A DNA stretch of 64,000 nucleotides from the NCBI GenBank assembly GCA_913063035.1, contig CAJXYS010000003.1, forward strand, positions 1-64,000. Reading direction: 5' to 3'. This document shows positions 17,281 through 25,587 of this stretch, piece by piece. Position 1 is the stretch's first letter. The number at the start of each line of letters is the position of its first letter. This DNA comes from an uncultured Maritimibacter sp. (GTDB lineage: Bacteria > Pseudomonadota > Alphaproteobacteria > Rhodobacterales > Rhodobacteraceae). The notes under the pieces were generated by a model that saw only the letters and a program-made list of their open reading frames with translations, searched no databases and was not told the origin of the DNA. A program made the translations under genes and the position numbers.

Positions 17281-18102
17281 TCAGCCGGATTTGCCCTCGA
17301 CGAAACGCCGCGTCTCCGGGTTCCGCGGATCGAGGAAGACCTGCTCGGTCGGTCCGATTTCCAGCAATTCACCAAGATGGAAATGCGCCACCCGGTCGGC
17401 GACCCGGCGCGCCTCCATCATGGAATGGGTCACCACCACGATGCTGTGATCGACGCGCAGCTCCATCATCAGCTCCTCGAGCCGCGCCGTGGCGATGGGG
17501 TCGATGGATCCCGTCGGCTCGTCCATCAGAAGGACTTCGGGATCGGTGCCGATCGCACGCGCCACGCAAAGCCGCTGTTGCTGCCCGCCACTGAGGTCGA
17601 ACCCGGACTGATCGTGCAGGTGATCCTTCACCTCGTCCCAGAGATGCGCCCGGCGCAGGCAGTGCTCGACCCAGGCATCCATCTCGGCGCCGGTGTCGAC
17701 CAGGCCGTGAAGCCGCGCGCCATAGGCGACGTTCTCGTAGATGGAACGGGCAAAGGGGTTGGGCTTCTGCGCCACCCAGCCGAAGCGCTTGCGGTGCAGC
17801 GGCGGGTCCACCTCGGGCGCGTTGATATCCGCGCCGCTCATGGTGATGCGCCCGGTGATGCGCACATCCGGGTTGCCGTCATGCATCCGGTTGAGCGTCT
17901 TGAGCGCGGTGGTCTTGCCGCAGCCTGACGGGCCGATGAAGGCCAGGATTTCCTGCGGGTAGACGTCGAAGGTGACATTCTTCAGCGCATGGGTCTCGCC
18001 ATACCAGAGATCGAGATCCGCCACCTCGATCAAGGGCGGCGCGTTACGGCCATGCGACGGGCGCGGGTCGGCCTTGGCCGGGGCTCGTCCGGAATCCAGC
18101 AT
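17281..18102 (-). CDS. pstB: phosphate ABC transporter ATP-binding protein (orphan PstB)
   Basis: A 273-residue ABC ATPase. Walker A is G-P-S-G-C-G-K-T-T (57-65), the signature L-S-G-G-Q-Q-Q-R is at 170-177 and Walker B L-L-M-D-E-P is at 191-196. The stretch N-P-F-A-R-S-I-Y-E-N-V-A-Y-G-A-R-L-H-G (115-133) is diagnostic of PstB. The post-Walker B text reads E-P-T-G-S-I-D-P-I-A-T instead of the usual E-P-C-S-A-L-D, a small variation. No pstS, pstC, pstA or phoU lies in the window, so it is separated from its usual operon. The ATG has GGAGGAG upstream, and a Pho-box-like sequence lies about 85 bases further out. Confidence 0.9.
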   Translation of the reverse strand: MLDSGRAPAKADPRPSHGRNAPPLIEVADLDLWYGETHALKNVTFDVYPQEILAFIGPSGCGKTTALKTLNRMHDGNPDVRITGRITMSGADINAPEVDPPLHRKRFGWVAQKPNPFARSIYENVAYGARLHGLVDTGAEMDAWVEHCLRRAHLWDEVKDHLHDQSGFDLSGGQQQRLCVARAIGTDPEVLLMDEPTGSIDPIATARLEELMMELRVDHSIVVVTHSMMEARRVADRVAHFHLGELLEIGPTEQVFLDPRNPETRRFVEGKSG

Positions 18103-18187
18103 CTCGACATCTCCTCCAGTACCGTTACCCGGAAAAGGATGACCTGCCCCGGGCCAGGGCGGTTTGCGCTGGATCAATCCGGTCGAA

Positions 18188-18205
18188 TTGTCATGAAAAC
18201 TTCAT
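18188..18205 (+). promoter_or_regulatory. candidate Pho box
   Basis: TTGTCATGAAAACTTCAT has the 7-4-7 layout of a PhoB box (two TGTCAT-type heptamers separated by four A-rich bases): the first heptamer matches at 6 of 7 positions, the second at 4 of 7. It lies between pstB (minus) and the DUF4170-waaA-lpxK genes (plus). As written it would face the plus-strand genes. Confidence 0.4.
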
Positions 18206-18305
18206 CTAAGCCGGATCGCCGGCCCCGCGCCGGCAGGCTGTGCGCCTTGACCCCGACGGGCGTTCCTTTAGGGTGCGCGCAACCTCGAAACGGTGGAGAA
18301 TCCCA

Positions 18306-18551
18306 ATGGCACAGCGCCTGCATCTCGTCTTCGGCGGTGAGCTCGTGACCCCGTCCAGCAGCGTCTTCAAGAATGTCGACGACATCCATATCGTGGGCAT
18401 CTTCCCCGACTACGACTCCGCCTACAACGCCTGGAAATCCGAGGCGCAGCGCACGGTCGACAACGCGCATATGCGCTATTTCATCGCCCATCTGCATCGC
18501 CTGCGCGACGAAGAGCGCGAGGCCGGCCCGACCGAGGAACTCGGCAGCTAA
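18306..18551 (+). CDS. DUF4170 small protein
   Basis: An 81-residue cytoplasmic protein ([12 protein letters not shown], then [20 protein letters not shown]). The wording fits the DUF4170 family found widely in alphaproteobacteria, of unknown function. It ends 11 bases before waaA and is probably the first gene of a DUF4170-waaA-lpxK operon, which hints at a link to lipopolysaccharide synthesis by context only. The ATG is preceded by GGAGAA. Confidence 0.8.
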   Translation: MAQRLHLVFGGELVTPSSSVFKNVDDIHIVGIFPDYDSAYNAWKSEAQRTVDNAHMRYFIAHLHRLRDEEREAGPTEELGS

Positions 18552-18562
18552 GGCCGCGCGCG

Positions 18563-19855
18563 ATGGGCCGGTCGCTGGGTCTTGCCTTCTACCTCGCCTT
18601 CTCCGCACGGGCAGACGGCTATGCCCGGCGACTGCTCGACCGGCGGCTCGCGGCGGGCAAGGAAGACCCGGAACGGCTCTCCGAGCGACTCGGCGACGCC
18701 GGACAGGAACGGCCGGACGGCCCGCTGGCCTGGTTCCATGCCGCAAGCGTCGGCGAGACCCTGTCGCTGCTGGAACTGATCCGCAAGCTGGGCGAGGCCC
18801 GTCCGGAGGCGAGCTTCCTCGTGACGACCGGCACCGTGACCTCGGCCTCTGTGCTGGCGAGCCGCATGCCGCCCCGCACGATTCACCAGTTCATTCCCGT
18901 CGATACGCGGCGCGCCGTGGTGCGGTTTCTCGATCACTGGCAGCCCGATCTCGCGGTGTGGACGGAGAGCGAATTCTGGCCGCGGCTGATGGTCGAGACC
19001 CATCGCCGCGGCATTCCGATGGTGCTGGTGAATGCCCGGCTCTCGGAAAAGAGCCACGACCGCTGGCGCTGGCTGCCCGGGTTCGCCAAGTCGCTCCTGA
19101 CCCGCTTCGACCATGTGCTCGCGCAGGACACCCAGACCGCGGGCCACCTGCGCCGACTCGGCCTGCCCCGCGACCGGGTCGAGGTCATCGGCACGCTCAA
19201 GGAAGGCTCCGCCGCGCTGCCCTGCGACGAGACCGAGCGCACCACCATGGCGTCCCGGCTGGCCGGGCGGCCGGTCTGGCTGGCCGCCTCGACCCACCCG
19301 GGCGAGGAAGAGATCGTCGTCGAGGCCCATGCCGCGGCCGGACGCACCGCCCGGCGCCTCCTGCTCATCATTGCGCCCCGCCACCCGGAACGCGGCGCCG
19401 CCATCGCCGGGACCCTCAGGTCCGGCGGATGGGACGTCGCGCGCCGGTCGCTTGGCGAGGTGCCGACCGACGAGACCCAGATCTACGTCGCCGACACGCT
19501 CGGGGAGATGGGGCTTTGGTACCGGCTGGCCCCGGTCAGCTTCCTCGGCGGGTCGCTCGTCGAGATTGGCGGGCACAACCCGTTCGAACCCGCGGCGCTG
19601 GGATCCGCGATCCTGCATGGTCCCCATGTGGTGAATTTCGCCGATGTCTATGCCCGGCTCGCCGAGGCCGGCGCCACGATGGAGGTCCGGGATGCCGACA
19701 GCCTCGCCCGCGCGCTGTCGGAAGCCCTCGCGCCGGATCGCGCCGCCGAGCTGGCCCATGCCGCCTGGGAGGTCTGCTCCAGCGGGGCCGAGGTCACCGA
19801 GCGCACGCTCGAGCTTCTGCTCGCCCGGCTGCCCGCACCCGGGGCCGATACCTGA
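18563..19855 (+). CDS. waaA: 3-deoxy-D-manno-octulosonic acid (Kdo) transferase
   Basis: A 430-residue Kdo transferase (GT30), which adds Kdo to lipid A precursors at the inner membrane. There is an N-terminal hydrophobic patch (about 4-14), the catalytic-loop motif H-A-A-S-V-G-E at 59-65, V-W-T-E-S-E-F-W-P in the acceptor domain, and the donor-binding C-terminal domain with [17 protein letters not shown]. The stop codon overlaps the lpxK start (TGATG), so the two lipid A/Kdo steps are translationally coupled. Confidence 0.95.
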   Translation: MGRSLGLAFYLAFSARADGYARRLLDRRLAAGKEDPERLSERLGDAGQERPDGPLAWFHAASVGETLSLLELIRKLGEARPEASFLVTTGTVTSASVLASRMPPRTIHQFIPVDTRRAVVRFLDHWQPDLAVWTESEFWPRLMVETHRRGIPMVLVNARLSEKSHDRWRWLPGFAKSLLTRFDHVLAQDTQTAGHLRRLGLPRDRVEVIGTLKEGSAALPCDETERTTMASRLAGRPVWLAASTHPGEEEIVVEAHAAAGRTARRLLLIIAPRHPERGAAIAGTLRSGGWDVARRSLGEVPTDETQIYVADTLGEMGLWYRLAPVSFLGGSLVEIGGHNPFEPAALGSAILHGPHVVNFADVYARLAEAGATMEVRDADSLARALSEALAPDRAAELAHAAWEVCSSGAEVTERTLELLLARLPAPGADT

Positions 19856-20844
19856 TGCAGGCGCCGCGCTTCTGGCACCGTGCGCCCGGGCTGTTGTCCA
19901 CCCTGCTCGCGCCGCTCGGGGCGGTCTATGCCGCCGCGACCCGGCGACGCGTGGCCCGGCCCGGCACGCGTGTCGGCGTGCCCGTGATCTGCGTGGGCAA
20001 CATCAATGCCGGGGGCACCGGCAAGACACCGACCGTGATCGCCCTGCTCGAGCGGCTGAACGCCGCGGGACGGACACCGCAGGTCGTCAGCCGCGGGCAT
20101 GGCGGGCGCCTCGCCGGGCCGGTCCGGGTCGATCCTGCCCGCCACCGGGCCGAGGATGTCGGGGACGAGCCGCTGCTTCTGGCCGCCTTCGCCCCGGTCT
20201 GGGTGGCGCGCGACCGGGCGGCGGGCGCCCGCGCGGCGGCAGGCGCCGGCGCCGATGTCATCCTGCTCGATGACGGGTTCCAGAACCCTGCGCTGGTCAA
20301 GGACGTATCGCTGGTCGTCGTGGACGCGGCCCGCGGCTTCGGCAATGGACGGGTGCTGCCGGCCGGCCCCCTCCGCGAGCCGGTGGCCGCGGGCATGGCC
20401 CGGGCCGACGCGCTGCTGTCGATCGGCGGGCCGGACGCACAGGCACGCTTCGCCGGCGACTGGGGCCGGGCGGTCGCGGTTCCACACCTGCACGGGCAGC
20501 TCGTGCCGCTGCGAACCGGGATGGACTGGGACGGGCTGCGCGTGCTGGCCTTCGCCGGGATCGGCCATCCCGAGAAGTTCTTTGCCACGCTGCGCGGGCT
20601 CGGGGCCGAATTGATCCGCACCGTGGCGCTCGACGATCACCAGGCCCTGACGGCGGGCCTGATGGCGCGCCTGGACTCCGAGGCGAAGCTTCGCAACGCC
20701 CAGCTGGTCACGACGGAAAAGGACGCCGTGCGCCTGCCCGCCAGCTTTCGCCAGAAGGTGTTGACCCTGCCCGTGCGCCTGGAGATCACCGACTGGGAGC
20801 CGCTCGATGCCCTTCTGGAAAAGGCCGGGATCAGCGGGATCTAG
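19855..20844 (+). CDS. lpxK: tetraacyldisaccharide 4'-kinase
   Basis: A 329-residue LpxK, the inner-membrane kinase that phosphorylates the 4' position of the lipid A disaccharide. An N-terminal amphipathic/membrane segment (about 8-27) precedes the Walker A variant [11 protein letters not shown] (49-59). The D-D-G-F-Q-N segment expected for the family's catalytic/metal region is present, and the C-terminal [10 protein letters not shown] block is also typical. The start overlaps the waaA stop by one base. The 3' end overlaps the convergent HNH gene by four bases. Confidence 0.95.
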   Translation: MQAPRFWHRAPGLLSTLLAPLGAVYAAATRRRVARPGTRVGVPVICVGNINAGGTGKTPTVIALLERLNAAGRTPQVVSRGHGGRLAGPVRVDPARHRAEDVGDEPLLLAAFAPVWVARDRAAGARAAAGAGADVILLDDGFQNPALVKDVSLVVVDAARGFGNGRVLPAGPLREPVAAGMARADALLSIGGPDAQARFAGDWGRAVAVPHLHGQLVPLRTGMDWDGLRVLAFAGIGHPEKFFATLRGLGAELIRTVALDDHQALTAGLMARLDSEAKLRNAQLVTTEKDAVRLPASFRQKVLTLPVRLEITDWEPLDALLEKAGISGI

Positions 20845-21149
20845 CGTTTCCGCCGCCGCCCCGGTGTCCTGGAGTGAAACTCCGGCGGGCGTTTCGCCAC
20901 CCAGCGGATGAACCTGGCCAGCCGCGGATGGGCGCGGAGCGCTGCAATCGTGTTGTAATCCCGGGCCAGCTCGGCCTCGGTCAGCGTGGCGTGAATCTCG
21001 TTGTGGCAGATCTGGTGCAGCGCCACCACGGGCCCGTGCTTGCCGCCCTTCAGCCTGGGAACGAGGTGGTGCAGCGACCGGCGCGCGCCGGGCGTGATCG
21101 GGCGGCCGCAAAGCGGGCAGACGGGATCTTGCGGCGCCGCGTCGGACAT
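20841..21149 (-). CDS. small HNH-type protein
   Basis: A 102-residue protein with a C-P-L-C knuckle (C11, C14), a paired H-H-L-V-P-R (H27-H28) and a second cluster H-x2-C-H-N-E-I-H (H45, C48, H49, N50, H53). This is the beta-beta-alpha-metal layout of HNH nucleases, preceded by a zinc knuckle. The C-terminus is basic and ends in an Arg/Lys run. Such small HNH proteins are found in many bacteria, and their substrate is usually unknown. There is no restriction or methylase partner next to it. The ATG has an AGGAGG ribosome-binding site. It is convergent with lpxK and divergent from the flavoprotein gene. Confidence 0.7.
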   Translation of the reverse strand: MSDAAPQDPVCPLCGRPITPGARRSLHHLVPRLKGGKHGPVVALHQICHNEIHATLTEAELARDYNTIAALRAHPRLARFIRWVAKRPPEFHSRTPGRRRKR

Positions 21150-21196
21150 CAACGCCTCCTTGCCAAGCGGGGACGGTGGTGAAAGAGGATGGAGCC

Positions 21197-22432
21197 ATGG
21201 TTGGCAATCGACAAGAGCGCGGCGCGCGGACCGCGGCAATGGTGATCGGGGCGGGGCCGGCCGGGCTCATGGCCGCCGAGGCCCTCGCCGATGCCGGGAT
21301 GGCCGTGACCGTGGCCGAGGCCAAACCGTCGCCCGCGCGGAAATTCCTGATGGCCGGCAAATCAGGACTGAACCTGACCAAGCAAGAGCCGGCGCCCCGC
21401 TTCCGCGCCGCCTATGCAGAGGCGGCGGGCTGGCTCGCGCCGATGCTCGACGCCTGCGGCCCCGAGGCGGTGCAGGACTGGGCGCGGCAGCTGGGCCAGG
21501 AGGTCTTTACCGGTTCGTCCGGGCGCGTGTTCCCGACGGCCATGAAGGCCTCGCCGCTGCTGCGCGCCTGGCTCGCACGGCTGGCGGACAAGGGCGTCAC
21601 CCTGCGCACCCGCTGGCGCTGGACCGGCTTGGAGGGCGACGCGCTGGCCTTCACGACCCCGGGCGGGCACCGCGTGCTGCGGCCCGCCGTCACCGTGCTT
21701 GCGCTGGGCGGGGCCAGCTGGGCGCGGCTCGGGTCGGACGGCGCCTGGGCGCCCTGGCTTTCCGAAAAGGGCGTCGGGATCGCGCCTTTCCGCCCCGCCA
21801 ACATGGGGATCTCGGTCCGGTGGTCCGCGCATATGCGCCCCCATTTCGGCCTGCCGGTCAAGGCCACGGCCTTGCGCGCCGGCCGCGTGACCCGGCGGGG
21901 CGAATACGTGATCTCCGAACGTGGTCTCGAGGGGGGCGGCATCTACGCCGTCAGCCGCGCGCTGCGCGACGGTGCCGCGCTTGCGATCGATCTCGCCCCG
22001 GATCTCGCGGTGGAAGAGGCCGCGCACCGGCTGTCACGTCGGCGCGGCAAGTCGAGCCTTGCCAATCATCTGCGCAAGGCGCTTGGCCTGGCCCCGGCGA
22101 AACGGGCGCTCCTGATGGAGTTCGGACGTCCGCTGCCGGACGATCCCGCCGCGCTTGCGCGGTTGATCAAGGCGCTGCCGGTCGCGCATGACGGGCCGCG
22201 CCCGATGGACGAGGCGATTTCCACCGCGGGCGGCGTGCGCGCGGACTCGGTGGATCCGGGCCTGATGCTACACGCCCTGCCCGGCGTCTTCGTCGCGGGC
22301 GAGATGCTGGACTGGGAAGCGCCCACCGGGGGGTACCTGCTGACCGGCTGTTTCGCCACCGGCCTCTGGGCCGGGCGACACGCGGCCGCCTGGGCGCTCA
22401 GCCCCGGCCGTGCGGAACCGTCCAGTCGATGA
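21197..22432 (+). CDS. BaiN/HI0933-like FAD flavoprotein (TIGR03862-type)
   Basis: A 411-residue flavoprotein. The FAD dinucleotide-binding motif is V-I-G-A-G-P-A-G (16-23). The sequence A-G-K-S-G-L-N-L-T at about 53-61 and the C-terminal G-V-F-V-A-G-E-M-L-D-W-E-A-P-T-G-G-Y-L-L-T-G-C-F-A-T-G are diagnostic of the HI0933/BaiN family. The substrate is unknown. The ATG at 21197 has GGAG upstream; a GTG seven codons earlier is less convincing. Its last 35 bases overlap the convergent glutathione-transferase gene. Confidence 0.88.
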   Translation: MVGNRQERGARTAAMVIGAGPAGLMAAEALADAGMAVTVAEAKPSPARKFLMAGKSGLNLTKQEPAPRFRAAYAEAAGWLAPMLDACGPEAVQDWARQLGQEVFTGSSGRVFPTAMKASPLLRAWLARLADKGVTLRTRWRWTGLEGDALAFTTPGGHRVLRPAVTVLALGGASWARLGSDGAWAPWLSEKGVGIAPFRPANMGISVRWSAHMRPHFGLPVKATALRAGRVTRRGEYVISERGLEGGGIYAVSRALRDGAALAIDLAPDLAVEEAAHRLSRRRGKSSLANHLRKALGLAPAKRALLMEFGRPLPDDPAALARLIKALPVAHDGPRPMDEAISTAGGVRADSVDPGLMLHALPGVFVAGEMLDWEAPTGGYLLTGCFATGLWAGRHAAAWALSPGRAEPSSR

Positions 22433-23357
22433 CCGGGCCTGCCGGCACGATGCCGAGCGGGTTGCGCAACTCCGACGGTGAGAAGTAGCCGCGCTTGTAG
22501 ATGTCGAAATCCACCGTCCCGGCGACACCGGGCATCTGGTAGATCTCGCGCGCGTAGCCCCAGAGGTTCGGATAGTCCGACACCCGCCGGATATTGCACT
22601 TGAACGCGTAGTGATAGGCCACGTCGAAGCGCGCCAGCGTCGGAAAGAGCCTGAGATCGGCCTCGGTGAAGCGGTCGCCGGTCAGGTAGCGGGTCCGCCC
22701 CAGCTGCGCCTCGACCCGGTCGAGCGTGTCGAACACCTCGGCCACGGCGGCATCATAGGCCGCCTGCGTGCGGGCGAAACCGGCCCGGTAGACCCCGTTG
22801 TTGAGGGTCGGATAAATCAGCGCGTTCCAGGCATCGATATCCGCGGCGAGGTCATCCGGGCGCAGCGACGGGCCGCCATCGAAGGCGGCGTCGAGCATCT
22901 GCACGATATCCGCCGACTCGTTCGAGACGATCCGCCCCGACTCGCGGTCCCAGAGAACGGGCACCGTGACCCGGCCGGTATAGGGTTGATCGTGGCGCGC
23001 ATAGACCTCGTGCAGCGCCCGCGCACCCATCAAGGGATCCGCATAGGGCCCGTCGTCGTCGAAGACCCAGCCATCCTCGGTCCGGCGCGGACGGGCGAAG
23101 GAGACGGTGATCGCGTCCTCCAGCCATTTTATCATCCGCGTCAGGAACGCCCGGTGCGCCCAGGGGCAGTTCCAGGCAAGATACAGGTGATAGCGCCCGG
23201 GATCGGGGGTGAACCCGCCCGCGCCCGTCGGGCCGGCGCGCCCGTCGCGCGTGATCCAGTTGCGGATCGTGCTGTCCGCACGGCGAAACGCGCCCTGCGC
23301 CGTCGTATCCGGTCCGGGGTCTTCCGCATGATAGACCCCGTCTATCATAAGGCCCAT
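22398..23357 (-). CDS. glutathionyl-hydroquinone reductase (Xi-class GST)
   Basis: A 319-residue Xi-class glutathione transferase, which reductively removes glutathione from glutathionyl-hydroquinones. The catalytic cysteine is C64 in N-C-P-W-A-H (63-68), in the family's strongly conserved A-W-N-C-P-W-A-H-R context. The GSH-binding region contains V-P-V-L-W-D and N-E-S-A-D-I. The C-terminal domain has the family's Y-P-N-L-W-G-Y-A-R-E-I-Y. GGAGG precedes the ATG. It is followed on the same strand by nothing, as it converges on the flavoprotein gene. Confidence 0.92.
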   Translation of the reverse strand: MGLMIDGVYHAEDPGPDTTAQGAFRRADSTIRNWITRDGRAGPTGAGGFTPDPGRYHLYLAWNCPWAHRAFLTRMIKWLEDAITVSFARPRRTEDGWVFDDDGPYADPLMGARALHEVYARHDQPYTGRVTVPVLWDRESGRIVSNESADIVQMLDAAFDGGPSLRPDDLAADIDAWNALIYPTLNNGVYRAGFARTQAAYDAAVAEVFDTLDRVEAQLGRTRYLTGDRFTEADLRLFPTLARFDVAYHYAFKCNIRRVSDYPNLWGYAREIYQMPGVAGTVDFDIYKRGYFSPSELRNPLGIVPAGPVIDWTVPHGRG

Positions 23358-23402
23358 GTGCCCTCCTTTCGGACATGACCCTAGGGCACCGGCGCCCCAA
23401 GG

Positions 23403-23990
23403 CTACCCGTCAATAACCCGCTTGAACGCGGAACGTTCCCACATGCGCGCCAGAAACGCGTTCAGACCGGGTGATTCGATTTCGAAATTGGCCCGCGCCG
23501 CCCAGCGGCCGCAATGGGCCAGGAGGATATCCGGCACGGTCATCTCCGCGCCCATCAGGAAGGGCCCGTCGCCAAGCCGCTCGGCGATCCGCGCCACGCC
23601 GCGGCCGAACTCCCACCGGAGACTGTCCAGCACCTCTGGCACGCGCTTTTCCACGGGCAGGACGAAACTGTGCCGCGCCGCCATCCAGATCACCGCCTCG
23701 ATCTCGTCGAGGATGCGCAAGGTCAGCGCGTCCTGCAGACCGCGCTCCACCGTGCCGGCGGGATAGGTCAGCGCGCCATGGCGGTCGGCGAGGAACGTCA
23801 TGATGGCCAGGCTGTCGGTCATCACCACCCCGTCCACCAGCAGGATCGGGATCTTTCCGCTGGAATCGAGCGCGCGCACGGCCGCGCTGTGGGGGGCTTC
23901 GGGACGATGCTCGTACTCCAGCCCCAGCTCTTCCAAAAGCCAGAGCACACGGAACGCGCGACTCGCGGTCGCGCCGATGACGACATACAT
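23403..23990 (-). CDS. glutathione S-transferase family protein
   Basis: A 195-residue cytosolic GST. The N-terminal thioredoxin-like domain (1-75) has S-R-A-F-R-V-L-W-L-L-E-E-L-G-L near its start, K-I-P-I-L-L-V-D at about 46-53 and T-D-S-L-A-I at 58-63, with the helical C-terminal domain after it. It lies 45 bases upstream of the Xi-class gene on the same strand and could share its transcript. A seven-base inverted repeat (24005-24011/24027-24033) lies just upstream. AGGAG precedes the ATG. The substrate is unknown. Confidence 0.88.
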   Translation of the reverse strand: MYVVIGATASRAFRVLWLLEELGLEYEHRPEAPHSAAVRALDSSGKIPILLVDGVVMTDSLAIMTFLADRHGALTYPAGTVERGLQDALTLRILDEIEAVIWMAARHSFVLPVEKRVPEVLDSLRWEFGRGVARIAERLGDGPFLMGAEMTVPDILLAHCGRWAARANFEIESPGLNAFLARMWERSAFKRVIDG

Positions 23991-24070
23991 CGGCTACTCC
24001 TAAAACTCGTTACGCAGGTCACAACAAACGAGTCGGATCCTAGCCGATTTTTCCGGGAGTCACCCGTTCT

Positions 24071-25093
24071 CTAGCGTCCCGCCAGCATGGCAAGCCGGAT
24101 CAGGGTCCGTTCGAGCATCGCCATCTGCGGGACCGGCCGCGCGGAGCGGAGCGCGAGATCGGTCTCGACCAGCAGGTGCAGCGCCTCTTCGAGCCGCCGC
24201 ATTCCCCAGCGCCCGGCCTGCCGCGCCAGCCGGTCCCGCCGCGGCCCGAAGACCGGGGGCCGCGCGCGGGCGAGTCCGGCCTCCGGTCCCTTCGGATCAG
24301 CCGCGGCGGCGTGCAGCCGCCGGAAGTGCCGCGTCGCGCCGATCACGATGGAGATCGGCGTCACCCCCTGCCCCTCGAGGCGCTGCATCATCGGGCCAAG
24401 CTCGGCCACGCGGCCCTCGGCCACGACGTCGAGCGTCTCGTCCAGCCCGGCCTCGGTCGTCGCGGGGGCGCAGGCCGCGACGTCGGCGCTGGCGACGGGG
24501 GCCGGATCGCCGTGCTTGTAGAGCGCCAGTTTCTCGAGGGTCTGGCGGAAATCACCCGGATCGAGGCTGCGCGCCAGCGCCGTCAGGTCGGTCATGGCGT
24601 CCGGCGCGATATCGGCAAGGCCCGCCTTGCCCAGCGCCGCCTCGATCTCTTCGCGCGACGGCGGATCGGCGTAGATCGCCGCCGCATAGGCGTTCTTGTG
24701 GCCCTCGAAGAGCTTGCGCAGCGCCGAACGCGCGTTGAGCTGTCCGGCCGTGACGACGATGCAGGCATCTCCCTCGCGCCAGTCGTCCAGGGCGGCGCCG
24801 ATCACCTTGGCCAGCCCGTCGCCGGCCTCTTCGACGAAGGCCACGCGCTGGCCGGGGAAAAACCCCTGCGCCTTGACCGCATCGGACAGCATCGCCGGGT
24901 CGCGGCGCAGATCCGCGGCCGGGATCCGCGCAAGCCGCATCTCGGCCTCGCCCTCGGGACCGATCAGGGCCTCGATCACCTCCTGGCGGCGCAGTGCCAC
25001 GCGCATCGTGTCGGGGCCGTGGATCAGCAACCCGGCGCGCGATGGGTCGGGTTTGGTGAAATAGCGCAGCGCGTCGCGGCTCGAGAGCTTCAT
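24071..25093 (-). CDS. holA: DNA polymerase III delta subunit
   Basis: A 340-residue HolA, the clamp-loader subunit that opens the beta clamp. The N-terminal AAA-like domain contains L-L-I-H-G-P-D-T and F-F-P-G-Q-R-V-A-F-V-E-E-A, and the C-terminal domain contains R-H-F-R-R-L and the terminal R-T-L-I-R-L-A. It is the third gene of leuS-lptE-holA and overlaps lptE by four bases, the usual alphaproteobacterial order. Confidence 0.93.
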   Translation of the reverse strand: MKLSSRDALRYFTKPDPSRAGLLIHGPDTMRVALRRQEVIEALIGPEGEAEMRLARIPAADLRRDPAMLSDAVKAQGFFPGQRVAFVEEAGDGLAKVIGAALDDWREGDACIVVTAGQLNARSALRKLFEGHKNAYAAAIYADPPSREEIEAALGKAGLADIAPDAMTDLTALARSLDPGDFRQTLEKLALYKHGDPAPVASADVAACAPATTEAGLDETLDVVAEGRVAELGPMMQRLEGQGVTPISIVIGATRHFRRLHAAAADPKGPEAGLARARPPVFGPRRDRLARQAGRWGMRRLEEALHLLVETDLALRSARPVPQMAMLERTLIRLAMLAGR

Positions 25094-25587
25094 GTCCGCC
25101 AGTCCGGGGCGCTTGCGAGCAGCCGGGTGACGATCTGGTCGGCGAGCGCGCGCATCAGCCGGTCATAGGCGTCGCGCTCGGCCGCCAGCGTGCCCACGGT
25201 GGACCCGGTGGCGCTGTAAGAGGTGAAATTCTCGACCGTGCCTTCGGTCAGCACGACGTCGCGCGCCGCGTCGCGCAGGGCGAAACGGGCGACGCCGGCC
25301 AGGTTGAAGCGGCCGATCTCGTTGGTGGTCGTGATCGCGATGCCTTCGCTTTCCGTCTCGACGCTGACGGCCAGCGCGTAAGGTGCCGCCGCCCCGGCCC
25401 GGCCCAGCCGTTCCTGGAGCCGCCCCACCAGTGCGAAGCCGCGTTCCGTCCCGGCGGGATCGACGGCGATCTGCCCCATGAGCCCGGCGGCCGGCCCCGC
25501 GGGCCCGTAGACCGGGCGGAAGCCACAGCCCGCCAGCGGCAGCGCGGCCAGCCCGAGAACAAAGGTCCGGCGGTCAGATGACGACAT
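25090..25587 (-). CDS. lptE: LPS-assembly lipoprotein
   Basis: A 165-residue lipoprotein that plugs the outer-membrane LPS translocon LptD. A twin-residue R-R-T-F start leads into a hydrophobic signal and the lipobox L-A-G-C with C21 as the lipidated residue. The family opening C-G-F-R-P-V-Y-G follows at once, and a beta/alpha body ends in a basic helix [10 protein letters not shown]. It overlaps leuS by 14 bases and holA by four, so it depends on the leuS transcript. Confidence 0.92.
   Translation of the reverse strand: MSSSDRRTFVLGLAALPLAGCGFRPVYGPAGPAAGLMGQIAVDPAGTERGFALVGRLQERLGRAGAAAPYALAVSVETESEGIAITTTNEIGRFNLAGVARFALRDAARDVVLTEGTVENFTSYSATGSTVGTLAAERDAYDRLMRALADQIVTRLLASAPDWRT

Noticed and set aside
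18373-19854. Upstream extension of lpxK as an 823-codon frame.
   Set aside because: The extension runs through waaA in another frame. The ATG at 19855, overlapping the waaA stop, gives a normal LpxK.
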